A stretch of 45,636 nt of DNA. It comes from Rhizobiales bacterium 32-66-11 (GTDB lineage Bacteria; Pseudomonadota; Alphaproteobacteria; Rhizobiales; Xanthobacteraceae). The stretch spans positions 1 through 45,636 of the forward strand of contig NCEH01000013.1 in NCBI GenBank assembly GCA_002304505.1, read 5' to 3'. The notes under the pieces are model-generated. The model ran no database searches, had not been told where the DNA came from, and saw only the letters and a list, made by a program, of their open reading frames with translations. The translations under genes and the position numbers were made by a program. Below are positions 31,801-39,615 of this stretch, piece by piece; the stretch's first letter is position 1; each line of letters opens with the position of its first letter.

Positions 31801-34257
31801 ATCGGCGGCTCCGCGCTGACCAGCGGCGGCGGCGGCACGGTGAACATCACCCATACCGGCACCGTCACCACCAGCGGCGACAATGCGTTCGGCATCCTGG
31901 CCCAATCCATCGGCGGCGGCGGCGGCTTTGCCACCGATGGCGCGGGTCCGACCATGCCGGTCACCGTCACGGGCGGCGTCGGCGGCAGCGGGGCCGGCGC
32001 TGGCGGCAATGTGAACATCCTGCTCGGCGGCGGCAGCAGCATTCGCACCACGGGCACCGGCGCCATCGGCGTGTTCGCCCAGTCGATCGGCGGCGGCGGC
32101 GGCTATAGCGGCGCCATGAACACGACGGGCATGAGCGTGCTGCCGCCGAGCGCAAACCCGGACGTCAATATGCTTGCGGGCGTCGTGACCATCGCCATGG
32201 CGCCGAACACGCAGGGCGGCGCGCTGATCTCCACCACCGGCGCCAATGCGCACGGCATCTTCGCGCAGAGCCTCAGCGGAGGCGGCGGCGCCATCGGCTC
32301 GACCCAGGGCATCGCGCTTCCGCCCGCCACCGGCACTGTGCGTGGCGCTTACGGCCTGTTCGGCGGCGGCGGTGTGACCATCGACGTGACCGGCACCATC
32401 TCCGCCACCGGCGCGGGGGCCGCCGGCATCTTCGCGCAAAGCGGATTTCAGGGCGCGAATGGCGCCATTCTCGGCGGCGGCGGGACGATCAATGTGAATT
32501 TCACCGGCACCTTGGTCGGCGGCAGCGGCTCCGGCGCGGCCTTGGTGCTCCAAGGCGGGAATCCGAGCAATACCGTCACGTTCGGCGCGGGCAGCAAGGT
32601 GAGCGCCCTTTCCGGCACCGCGATCATCGGAACTTATGAAAGCTTCACCATCACCAATGCCGGCACCCTCTCCGGCAATGTGGACCTGACGCAGGCCGGG
32701 GCCAGCACGTTCCAGAATGTGGCCGGGGCGCATTTCTATCCGGGCGCGCTGGTGGGGCTCGGCACCAGCACCACGTTCGAGGACGTCCCCTATGGCGGCT
32801 CATTGGCCAATGCCGGGACGCTGAACCCCGGCGGCCGCAACGTGGAGCTTTCCACCATGTTGCAGGGAAACTTCACCCAAAGCGCGGGCGGCATCCTCGC
32901 CATCGACATCAATGCCGCCGTCAATGCCGGGCAGACCAACGACGTGCTGAACGTCTCCGGCACCACGACCCTCGGCGGCAGCGTGCAGCCGCTTGTCGGC
33001 GCGAACCTGTTGCCGCTCACCTACACCATCCTCTCCAGCACCGGCGCGATGGCCGGCAGCGCGCAGGTGATCCAGCCGTCCGCCCTGGGCGTCATCAGCT
33101 TTGGCGTGAACCAGCAGGACAATAGCCTGCTGCTGACTCCGACGGCGAATTTCACCCCCTCGGGCGTCACCCTCACCGCAAATGAGGCGGCGATGGCGCA
33201 GTCGCTCCAGCAATCCTGGAATGCGACCTCCACCGGCCTGTCCTCGGTGTTCGCCAGCCTCGCCAATGTGCAGACGGCGGCCGGCTATGAGCGCGCCTTG
33301 CAGAATCTCTCCGGCGACCAGATGCAGGCCGCCGCCGTGAACCAGACCCGCGGCGCCCGCGCGTCGCTCTCGGCAGCCCTGAGCTGCCCGGTGTTCTCCG
33401 GCACCGGAACCCTGCTGGCGGAGACCGACTGCACCTGGGCGCGCGTGATCGGCAGCCGCGCCGAGCAATATGCCGACAGCAACGGCAGCGGCTTCACGCT
33501 CGACGCCCTCACCTATCGCATCGGCACCCAGAAGGAAGTGATGACCGACTGGTTCGTGGGCGCCACGGTGGGCTATTCGGACACCTCCCTCACCACCAAT
33601 AACGGCTTCGGCTCCTCGGATGGCGCGGGCGCCGACGGCGCGCTCTCGCTGAAGCGCCAGGTCGGGCCGTGGCTGTTCTCGCTCGCCGGGCATGCCGGTT
33701 TCGGCAGCTATGACAACACCCGCAACATTTTCCTCGGCACCAACCGCTGGATCGCCGAAGGCAACGCCAGCGTGTTCACCGCCGGCGCGCGGGCCCGCGC
33801 CTCCTATGAACTGGCCTTCGCCAATTGGTACCTGCGGCCCTATGCCGATCTCGACCTGATCTACACCTATATGCCCGGCTATGCGGAAACCCAGGCCGGG
33901 CCGCTGAACCTCTCCATCTCCTCGATGAAGGAATGGACGCTCGCGTTCAGCCCGGCGGTGGAAATCGGCGCCCGCATCGACCTTGGCCCGGATTATTGGC
34001 TGCGACCCTATGGCAGCGTCGGCGTGACATTCCTGTCCAACGACAGCCTGGACTTCCAGAGCCGGCTGGCCGGTGCGGCGCCGATCGTCCCGAGCTTCAC
34101 CAATACCGTGCCCCTGCCCGCGACGCTTTTGGACGTGACGGCGGGGCTTCAACTGGTGAACGCCAAGGGCTATGAGGTGCGGGCGGAATACAAGGCCCAG
34201 ACGGGCAATGACTTCCTCGCCCAGGAGCTGAGCGCCCGTCTCTCGGTGCCGTTCTGA
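25873..34257 (+). CDS. Giant glycine-repeat autotransporter (type Va), beta-barrel at C-terminus
   Basis: This is a 2794-residue surface protein. The signal peptide is about residues 1-46 (LGGSLALLLSASGAAA-QGF). The passenger has two repeat zones. The first (about 100-1270) holds units of the kind TNSGTITTSG...GIxAxAxGGxGGxGG. The second (about 1275-2200) holds a stricter unit with AFGIxAQSVGGGGGxGG, then VxVGGxGGxGG and VTVxNxGxIST, where the AQS-GGGGG core recurs about a dozen times. A non-repetitive stalk (about 2200-2480) precedes an autotransporter barrel (about 2519-2794, ending SARLSVPF with the terminal Phe that BAM substrates use). The ATG at 25873 is preceded by GGGGGCGAG. The role is probably adhesion or biofilm formation (inference). 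A dedicated regulator is not evident. Confidence 0.93.
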   Translation: MDLPVWVRASQERSAQASRYLASTSLASICLGGSLALLLSASGAAAQGFNCVATSCTTDNATWYTADSNGMQGTNSSDNDYPGGPGNPGVLAEIGNASVTAIAIYATSIGGLGGSGAEAGSDGDHFLNGPSDGGTGGAGNVAEATNSGIISIPAGAATVRSAVNAIASGGNGGASQGGSGTNGGSDGGSGGMGGTATATNSAGLTLVSNGASGLVSVANGGKGAMGGDGGFASGAGNGGSGGNGGTANATNTANATIATSGSDAAAMLLYALGGDGAKGENPGNSYGAGSAGSGGKGGTIVAANDGMLTTSGNSSAGIWADASGGRGGAGGTDEGSGSAGAAGGIGGAVTLTNSGTITTSGGTSYGVGAAATGGHGGHGGFGDSGHDSMGSSGGAGLTGGSASVSTTATSAIVTTGASSIGLYAQANGGTGGNGGGNEAGVDTPGAGGIGGNAGTAGVNALGTVATSGAHAPAIAVYAQGGDGGTSGAETSGGAGGKGGTASATVTLTANANGAPTASGTASEGLLLKASGGAGGAADTGGIGGNGGSATAVVTGTLSTTGDTASAAVRAVADGGAGGASTASRADDAFQPIIGGGSGSIIWGGFGVTPPWGLLLNGTASITLSPPLATPLVASTLMTASTTIAITTNPTPTTTLINASPGNGALGGTGGSASVTLGTAQGGIALLSTTGASSPAAAATSNGGAGAAAAPGDNFGDGGSGGVGGGGGSSTLLAYAGSTLKTAGDKSAGLHGASDGGAGGQGGSFSFGGTGGTGGTTKVTNAATITTTGPSSEGIRATANGGDGGSNPHPDSSNLQGYGGDGGGGGSVTLTNSGTILTSGAESHGILAKANGGKEGTGALGKGSVGDAGAVTLTTTASSLISTQGAGASAIWADASGGTGGSVTVTAGGILSTTNANAAALRATSFGGVANSTGLSGAGGTVSVTAALALPNGGATTAGASSAGLLLLSTGGAGRGNHAGGTGGPATLNLTGSVVTGTSLAGADYSFSPAAWVASTGGAGGSAADGTGANGGAGGGAVAAILNFGTSSGLAAQAVTYGSSSSGLGVISQGGTGGNGAYANAGDANGGGGGAGGNAGTSVLTTYVGTSVTTNGNASPGLVALTVGGNAGTGSGQNGTVGNAGDGGIGGNGNTTYVTNAANITTYGTSSYGIYAAALGGDGGAGGLSSETFDSDGGSGGNGGSGGSLSVDFAVTVASSGTITTSGTGGYGIYGLSQGGSGGAGGAANGHVYEQGGNAGNGGAGAGISLTNTGIINTSGDQGYGMFGQSIGGGGDSGGAVNGLGPISITVGGNGSGGGAGGGLNLLNAGLIATTNDSAIGIYALSVGGAGGAGGTVGTTSASFVVPSVAVALGGGGGFGGNGGAIEVINAATITTQGLDAAGIAALSIGGGGGSGGNANSSSYSLGYGEIPNIGVTIGIGGSGAYGGNGGDVTVGNLNFISTQSDQAYAILAQSVGGGGGNGGNAATSTYTYGSSLVLALSVAVGGGGGGGGIGQTVNVSNNPNATLSTSGFAADAIYAASIGGGGGNGGTGTAATSVSLPWSWSGQQNGVDLSTSIIPFSFNESFAASIGVGGTGGSGNTGGAVNVTNSGFITTSGVDARGIFAQSVGGGGGTAAAGQAAGTDDYQLNLSVGGKGGTGGDGGAVTVFNSTGASISTTADGAHGIEAQSVGGGGGSGGTASSDPAGALAGVLADTIESELKAILAAKLPQYAASEALKLSFPTTEANIAVGGAGGAGGNGGEVTATNAGSISTLGDAAFGIFAQSVGGGGGNGGGATLSGSNVINVNVGVGGAGGAAGTGNLVTVSNTSLISTQGDSAFGILGQSVGGGGGVGGLAVDSTSLSLTASITVGGSTAANANNNNAQQGATGGADTVQITNSGTIKTAGSESHAIVGQAIGGGGGVFIVNPEQAGLNGPTNAEIASLEDQIVQGLLGLGVDLNAIAAAYAQQLYAANGTLALTIGGSALTSGGGGTVNITHTGTVTTSGDNAFGILAQSIGGGGGFATDGAGPTMPVTVTGGVGGSGAGAGGNVNILLGGGSSIRTTGTGAIGVFAQSIGGGGGYSGAMNTTGMSVLPPSANPDVNMLAGVVTIAMAPNTQGGALISTTGANAHGIFAQSLSGGGGAIGSTQGIALPPATGTVRGAYGLFGGGGVTIDVTGTISATGAGAAGIFAQSGFQGANGAILGGGGTINVNFTGTLVGGSGSGAALVLQGGNPSNTVTFGAGSKVSALSGTAIIGTYESFTITNAGTLSGNVDLTQAGASTFQNVAGAHFYPGALVGLGTSTTFEDVPYGGSLANAGTLNPGGRNVELSTMLQGNFTQSAGGILAIDINAAVNAGQTNDVLNVSGTTTLGGSVQPLVGANLLPLTYTILSSTGAMAGSAQVIQPSALGVISFGVNQQDNSLLLTPTANFTPSGVTLTANEAAMAQSLQQSWNATSTGLSSVFASLANVQTAAGYERALQNLSGDQMQAAAVNQTRGARASLSAALSCPVFSGTGTLLAETDCTWARVIGSRAEQYADSNGSGFTLDALTYRIGTQKEVMTDWFVGATVGYSDTSLTTNNGFGSSDGAGADGALSLKRQVGPWLFSLAGHAGFGSYDNTRNIFLGTNRWIAEGNASVFTAGARARASYELAFANWYLRPYADLDLIYTYMPGYAETQAGPLNLSISSMKEWTLAFSPAVEIGARIDLGPDYWLRPYGSVGVTFLSNDSLDFQSRLAGAAPIVPSFTNTVPLPATLLDVTAGLQLVNAKGYEVRAEYKAQTGNDFLAQELSARLSVPF
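29700..32300 (+). repeat. Coding repeats with the AQS(V/I)GGGGG core inside the autotransporter
   Basis: Units of roughly 60-110 codons share GxxAFGIxAQSVGGGGGxGG and VGGxGGxGG followed by VTxxNxGxIST. Cores are visible near 29720, 30065, 30280, 30480, 30735, 30925, 31210, 31390, 31600, 31905, 32085 and 32265. Unit lengths vary because non-glycine insertions lie between the two halves in some units (near 30540, 30970 and 31650). Confidence 0.8.
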
Positions 34258-34355
34258 CGGGCGGCCGCGCGCCCGCCGGAGCAGGAGGAAAGGGCGGTCA
34301 TAGGGTTTTGACTTGAATCATACGGGAAGTCGCGTCAAATGCCGTAGCGTAAGAA

Positions 34356-34375
34356 TATAATGAATACGTGAGGAG
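34356..34375 (+). promoter_or_regulatory. Candidate -10 element and ribosome binding site of the stress-protein gene
   Basis: TATAAT at 34356-34361 matches the -10 consensus, but its -35 (CGTCAA, 34333-34338) is weak. AGGAG at 34371-34375 sits 7 nt before GTG 34383 and decides that start over the GTG at 34368. The promoter would leave a very short leader, so it is tentative. Confidence 0.4.
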
Positions 34376-34382
34376 CAACGCC

Positions 34383-35228
34383 GTGACCTCTGTCTCAGAT
34401 TTCAAGAGCATCCTGGTCGGTATCACGGAGGAAGGCACGGATCGCGCCAGCTCCGCTTTGGCCTACGGGCTCTCCTTGGCCCAGGCGGCGGGAGCGCACA
34501 TCACGGTGCAGGCGGCGGCGCTGAAGGTCAGCGTGCCGCGCAGCGCCCTCGGTCCTTTCGCCTCGGAACTCGCCGGCTCGGAAAACCGCCGGGTGCGCGA
34601 GGCGGCAGTCGCGGTCCTGGAGCGCGCGCGCGGCGAGGCCGATGCCTCGGGCCTCACCTGTTCGGTCGAAACCCTGCAATTGCCCCTCGCGGACCTGCTG
34701 GACGCCTTCGTCGGCCAGGCGCGGGTGCATGACATCACCGTGCTGGAAACCACGCCCGAGCCGATGGAAATCGGCCGCGACATCATCGAAAATGTGGTCA
34801 CCCGCGGCGGTCGCCCGGTGCTGGCCGTGCCGCCGGGCTTCACCACCTTCCGCGCCGAGCGCATTGTCATCGCCTGGGACGGCAGCGAGCGCGCCACCCG
34901 CGCGGTCGCCTTCGCCCTGCCGCTGCTGAAGGCCGCAAAGGACGTGGAAATCCTCTGCATCAAGGGCGAGAAGGATCTGGCCCACGCCATCCCCGGCGCC
35001 GAGCTGGCGCCGAACCTCGCGCGACACGGCGTGAAGGTGAGCGTGAACGACATCAGCGTGCGCGATGGCGATGCGGCCGAGACGCTGCGCGGGCAAGCGG
35101 GCCTGTTCCGCGCCGATATGGTGGTGATGGGCGCGTTCGTGCACTCGCGGCTTCAGCAATGGGTGCTCGGCGGCTTCACCCGTGCCTTGATCGAGCGTTC
35201 GCCGGTGCCGCTGTTCCTGGCGCACTGA
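34383..35228 (+). CDS. Universal stress protein family (tandem UspA-type) protein
   Basis: This is a 281-residue cytoplasmic protein built from two Usp-like halves. The first starts FKSILVGITEEGTDRASSAL. The second starts RIVIAWDGSERATRAVAFAL and ends VVMGAFVHSRLQQWVLGGFT, then SPVPLFLAH, close to the usual Usp ATP-binding GxxxRS...VLGS pattern but with FVHSRLQQWVLGG instead, so nucleotide binding is likely altered or absent. The GTG at 34383 is used because AGGAG lies 7 nt upstream. It stands alone between the autotransporter and a non-coding region. Stress protection is the family role. Confidence 0.88.
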   Translation: MTSVSDFKSILVGITEEGTDRASSALAYGLSLAQAAGAHITVQAAALKVSVPRSALGPFASELAGSENRRVREAAVAVLERARGEADASGLTCSVETLQLPLADLLDAFVGQARVHDITVLETTPEPMEIGRDIIENVVTRGGRPVLAVPPGFTTFRAERIVIAWDGSERATRAVAFALPLLKAAKDVEILCIKGEKDLAHAIPGAELAPNLARHGVKVSVNDISVRDGDAAETLRGQAGLFRADMVVMGAFVHSRLQQWVLGGFTRALIERSPVPLFLAH

Positions 35229-35693
35229 GCCGGGCGCACTGAGCTGGCACACTCAGCCCGCCCCGGCGCGCGCCATCGACCGGCGCGCCACCGACCGGCG
35301 CGGCCTGCGCCGGGCGCGCGAGCCCGACGCGATTGCAGCAAAGCATCGTGATGCACGGGGTTGTCCCGTGCATCGCGAACGACAAACGACGAAGACAGGG
35401 GCGCAGCTGGATGCGCCTGCGCCGCGCCGAGACGTCGATCGGCCTTCGCGAGGCCGGTGCGTCGAGGCCCTTTCGACAAACACGGTTAACGCAATCTTCC
35501 GCTGCGCCTTACAGCTGCCCTTGCGGCTTCAAAGGCTTATAGCGCAGCGCCTGTGCCGGAGGATGGAAGACGGCCCCCAAGACGGCGCGATTCCGCGCAA
35601 AAACGCCATAAGCCTCTGCCAAAAACGCCGCCTGCCGCCAGGGGGAATGCCTGATTCCGCTCGGTGCGCGGAACGCTTTCAAGGATATCTCCC
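35229..35693. other. Non-coding region with a long palindrome
   Basis: About 465 bp without a convincing gene. It starts with short imperfect repeats of GCGCACTGAGC and ACCGACCGGCGCG and contains the palindrome at 35347-35377. No riboswitch is recognised. Confidence 0.4.
35347..35377. repeat. 31-bp near-perfect palindrome
   Basis: CGTGATGCACGGG (35347-35359) and CCCGTGCATCGCG (35365-35377) pair over 13 positions with one T.G wobble, loop GTTGT. No T-run follows on either strand, so it is a poor terminator. It could be an operator or an intergenic repeat. Confidence 0.6.
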
Positions 35694-36017
35694 ATGATCT
35701 CTCGACGGTCCCTTCTCGGCGGTCTGCTGACCGCCGGCATCGCTGCCGCCGCGCCCATTGCCGCGTCGCGCCAGGCCGATGCCCAGATCTTCATTCAGCC
35801 GCCGCCTCCGCCGCTGCGCATCGAGCGCCGCCCGCCCCCGCCCCGTCCGGGCTGGGTCTGGGTGTCCGGCTTCTGGACCTGGGATCCGCGCCGCCGCGCC
35901 TATGTCTGGGTGCCCGGCCGCTGGGTCGCCGGCCGTCCCGGCTGGCGGTATCGCGATGGCACCTGGGTGCGCCGGGGCAATACCTGGGTCTATCGCCCCG
36001 GCGGCTGGTGGCGCTGA
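35694..36017 (+). CDS. Small secreted YXWGXW/WXXGXW-repeat protein
   Basis: This is a 107-residue exported protein. It has a signal peptide with arginines (MISRRSLLGGLLTAGIAAAA, cleavage near ADA-QIF), a poly-Pro stretch, then Trp/Arg/Pro repeats WVWVSGFWTWDPRRRAYVW, VPGRWVAGRPGWRYRDGTW and VRRGNTWVYRPGGWW. Such short repeats occur in periplasmic or outer-membrane proteins of alphaproteobacteria; their biochemical role is not known. AAGGA lies upstream of the ATG. A strong bidirectional terminator follows. Confidence 0.82.
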   Translation: MISRRSLLGGLLTAGIAAAAPIAASRQADAQIFIQPPPPPLRIERRPPPPRPGWVWVSGFWTWDPRRRAYVWVPGRWVAGRPGWRYRDGTWVRRGNTWVYRPGGWWR

Positions 36018-36047
36018 GCCCCCTGCCCCCAAACCGCAAACGAAAAG

Positions 36048-36084
36048 GGACCGTTCGCCCATGGCGAACGGTCCCTCAGTTTTT
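36048..36084. terminator. Strong bidirectional rho-independent terminator
   Basis: GGGACCGTTCGC, loop CATG, GCGAACGGTCCC form a perfect 12-bp stem followed by TCAGTTTTT on the plus strand; on the minus strand TTTTCGTTT follows. It separates two convergent genes. Confidence 0.92.
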
Positions 36085-36104
36085 GGTGCGACGGTGCGTA
36101 ACGC

Positions 36105-36662
36105 TCAGGCGGTCGGCGCGGCCGGGGCTTCGCCGGCAGCCGGAGCCGGGGCGGGCTCGCCGGTGACCTCGCACGCCGCATGGGCGGCGAGCGCGTCGCG
36201 CAGCGCATTTTCCTTGGTATGGTCGAAGGAGGTGCTCATCACCGTGCCGCCGACGCCGCGCAGGTCTTCCAGCACCTTGTCGGTGGTCATCTTGCGGATC
36301 AGCAGGAACAGGCCGGCAGTGCCGGGCTGGAGCGCGGCGGCGGCATCCTTCACGAACTGATCATTGATGCCGACATCGGTCAGCGCGCCACCGAGTGCGC
36401 CCGAGGCCGCGCCGATGGCCGTGCCCACCAGCGGCATCATGAAGATGAAGCCAATCAGCGTGCCCCAGAGCGCGCCCGACATGGCGCCGGTGGCGGTGGT
36501 GTTGATCAGCTGGTTCAACTTGATATGTCCGTTCTCATCCTTGACGGCGATGACCGCATCGCCGAGCTCGATGAGATATTCCTTCTGCATGCCCAGGATC
36601 TTGTCGCGAACCTCGACGGCCCGCTGTTCCGTGGGGAAGGCGATGAAGACAAGATCGCTCAT
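36105..36662 (-). CDS. DUF1269 family membrane-associated protein
   Basis: This is a 185-residue protein of the DUF1269 family. It starts MSDLVFIAFPTEQRAVEVRD and has a long Gly/Ala-rich hydrophobic stretch (about residues 60-95, GAMSGALWGTLIGFIFMMPL and the GAASGALGG repeat) typical of glycine-zipper membrane segments. A soluble part follows (LFLLIRKMTTDKVLEDLRGV) and an Ala/Pro tail. The function is unknown; members are often linked to stress or polar growth conditions, but nothing here tests that. It ends at the shared terminator. Confidence 0.88.
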   Translation of the reverse strand: MSDLVFIAFPTEQRAVEVRDKILGMQKEYLIELGDAVIAVKDENGHIKLNQLINTTATGAMSGALWGTLIGFIFMMPLVGTAIGAASGALGGALTDVGINDQFVKDAAAALQPGTAGLFLLIRKMTTDKVLEDLRGVGGTVMSTSFDHTKENALRDALAAHAACEVTGEPAPAPAAGEAPAAPTA

Positions 36663-36950
36663 GGCCGGTTTCCTTAAAGCTCGCTGCGATTAGGGACCGC
36701 GCCCCGCTGGCACGGCGCGGCAGCTTCGGCCGCAGGTGCCGGCGAGATCTCGCCCGCCCGAAAGCCCCCCGCGCGCCAGAAGCCGGGGCATGTGTGACAC
36801 GGTTTCATGTCATTTCAAACAGCGGAAGCGCAAGCGCAGCGATTGCGCGGCGCCCGTCCAAAACCCGCCCCGCCGCAGCCGCCACCGTGACGCAAAGGAA
36901 GCCCTCGCGGCCGGTATCGCCTAAGCGCGGCCCCGGGCCTGGTCGCGCAC

Positions 36951-38171
36951 CTAGAGATTGGATGTCATGGCATCGCTAGGCCGCGCCGGTGTTCCAGCGC
37001 CCGCCGCGCCCGCGCCGCCCGATGCCGCCGCCGTCCCTGACTTGCCGCCCGCCTTCTTGGCTTCGGCCTTTTTGCCGCCCGCCTTTTTGCCGCCCGCCTT
37101 CTTGGTACCCGCCTTCTTTCCCAGCAGCTTCTTGCTGTCGCCCGTCTCGTCAGCGGCCGCCCTGGCAGGGACAACTTTAGCAGGGACCACTTTGGCAGGG
37201 GCCATTTTGGGGAGGGTCGGCTTCGCGCCGTCGGAATCCGGCAGCGCCGCGCTCGCGAGCGCGATCCAAGCGGGACCCACGGTCCCGGCGATCGCCGCCG
37301 GGCGCTCGGGCGCGGCGTTCAGCGGGCCCGTGTCGGGGGCTTTCTCGTGGGCTTGCACATTCCCCGCCTTTCCATCCCGTGCCTTGGCCGGCTGCTTCTG
37401 CGCCGGGGATTTCTCAGGCGAGCGTTTGTTGGGCGACTTCTTAGCCCGCGCCGTGTCCGTGCCGGCCTTTCCCGCGGGCCCACCCCCGGCTGCGCCGCCG
37501 GGTCCGGCACCACCTGCCTCGTCGGAAAACGGGCCTTTCGCCGCCGCCGACGGCGGAACACTCACAGTCTCCGGCCCGGCGTTCTTCGCCTTGGCTTTCT
37601 TGACGTCGGCTTTCTTGACGTCGGCTTTCTTGGGTTCGGCTTTCTTGGGTTCGGCTTTCTCGGGCTCCGCCTTCTCTGCCGCCCCATCGGCGAGGGGTGC
37701 GGCCGCGATCTCCGCCGGGGCCTTCCCCTTCCCCGCCGCTTTCGGCTTGGCGGCCGCTTTCAGTTTGGCCGCGGCCTCGGCGGCGCGCTCCTCTTCCCGA
37801 GCGGCGAGTTTCGCCGCGTGCCGGGCGGTCAGCGCGGCGGCGAACTGGAGGACATAGCGCTTCACTTTCATGGGAAACACCATCACGTCGCACGGCACCG
37901 AGCGGGTGGGCGGGAGGCGCTTCTCATAGCTATAGAGGCCGGCCGCGGCAGGCGACATGGCGCCGATCAGCCCGGCTTCCTCATAGGCTTCGCGCGCTGC
38001 CGTTTGCGGCGGTGTCAGGCCCTTGATGGGCCAGCCCTTGGGCACCACCCAGCGGCGGGTCTCGCGCGATGTGATCAGGCGAATCTGCACTTCCCCGTCC
38101 TGCCGCTGCCGGTACGGCAAAGCGGCATATTGCAGGCGGCGCAGCGAGGGTTTGTCGGTCGTTATCGGCAT
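36951..38171 (-). CDS. Nudix-like domain fused to a histone-H1-like Lys/Ala/Pro tail
   Basis: From the ATG at 38169-38171 this protein has 406 residues. The first 105 form a Nudix N-terminal part: LRRLQYAALPYRQRQDGEVQ, RLITSRETRRWVVPKGWPIK and the Nudix helix AAREAYEEAGLIG, in which the box otherwise follows the pattern of Rhizobiales Nudix proteins. After MVFPMKVKR, where the closing Nudix strand and helix should follow, the sequence instead becomes a charged helix (AALTARHAAKLAAREEERAA) and then about 260 residues rich in Lys, Ala and Pro (KAEPKKAEPKKADVKKA and GTKKAGGKKAGGKKAEAKK). Such tails resemble bacterial histone-H1-like proteins. The frame is intact to the stop. The tail is encoded by 15-bp tandem repeats. 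Activity on nucleotides and binding to DNA or RNA are both possible but unproven. Confidence 0.8.
   Translation of the reverse strand: MPITTDKPSLRRLQYAALPYRQRQDGEVQIRLITSRETRRWVVPKGWPIKGLTPPQTAAREAYEEAGLIGAMSPAAAGLYSYEKRLPPTRSVPCDVMVFPMKVKRYVLQFAAALTARHAAKLAAREEERAAEAAAKLKAAAKPKAAGKGKAPAEIAAAPLADGAAEKAEPEKAEPKKAEPKKADVKKADVKKAKAKNAGPETVSVPPSAAAKGPFSDEAGGAGPGGAAGGGPAGKAGTDTARAKKSPNKRSPEKSPAQKQPAKARDGKAGNVQAHEKAPDTGPLNAAPERPAAIAGTVGPAWIALASAALPDSDGAKPTLPKMAPAKVVPAKVVPARAAADETGDSKKLLGKKAGTKKAGGKKAGGKKAEAKKAGGKSGTAAASGGAGAAGAGTPARPSDAMTSNL
37593..37667 (-). repeat. Five 15-bp tandem repeats encoding the Lys-rich tail
   Basis: On the plus strand GGCTTTCTTGACGTC occurs twice, then GGCTTTCTTGGGTTC twice, then GGCTTTCTCGGGCTC. 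Each unit encodes a five-residue K-K-A block on the minus strand. A similar but looser set lies near 37043-37113. Slippage probably changes the tail length between strains. Confidence 0.85.
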
Positions 38172-38339
38172 TTTTTGAAATAGAATCTCCCTTGCTTCAT
38201 TATGGGGCCAACCGGCTGTCATAGACGCCCGGCGACGAAAAAAATCCCGCGCCCCCTTTCGGAACCGTTAGGCCCACCCGACGTTTGACCCAATCAAGCC
38301 CCGGTGAGGCATCACGCCCGGCGGAAAATGGAGAAGCCC

Positions 38340-39602
<1,263 letters not shown>

Positions 39603-39615
39603 TCGAGGAGACCTC

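Noticed and set aside
26000..34152. Several antisense frames opposite the autotransporter
   Set aside because: They arise because Gly and Ala codons of the repeats give open Pro/Pro and Ala/Gly frames on the other strand.
34258..34275. Hairpin after the autotransporter as terminator
   Set aside because: The 6-bp GC stem (CGGGCG / CGCCCG) has no T-run and is common by chance in such GC-rich sequence.
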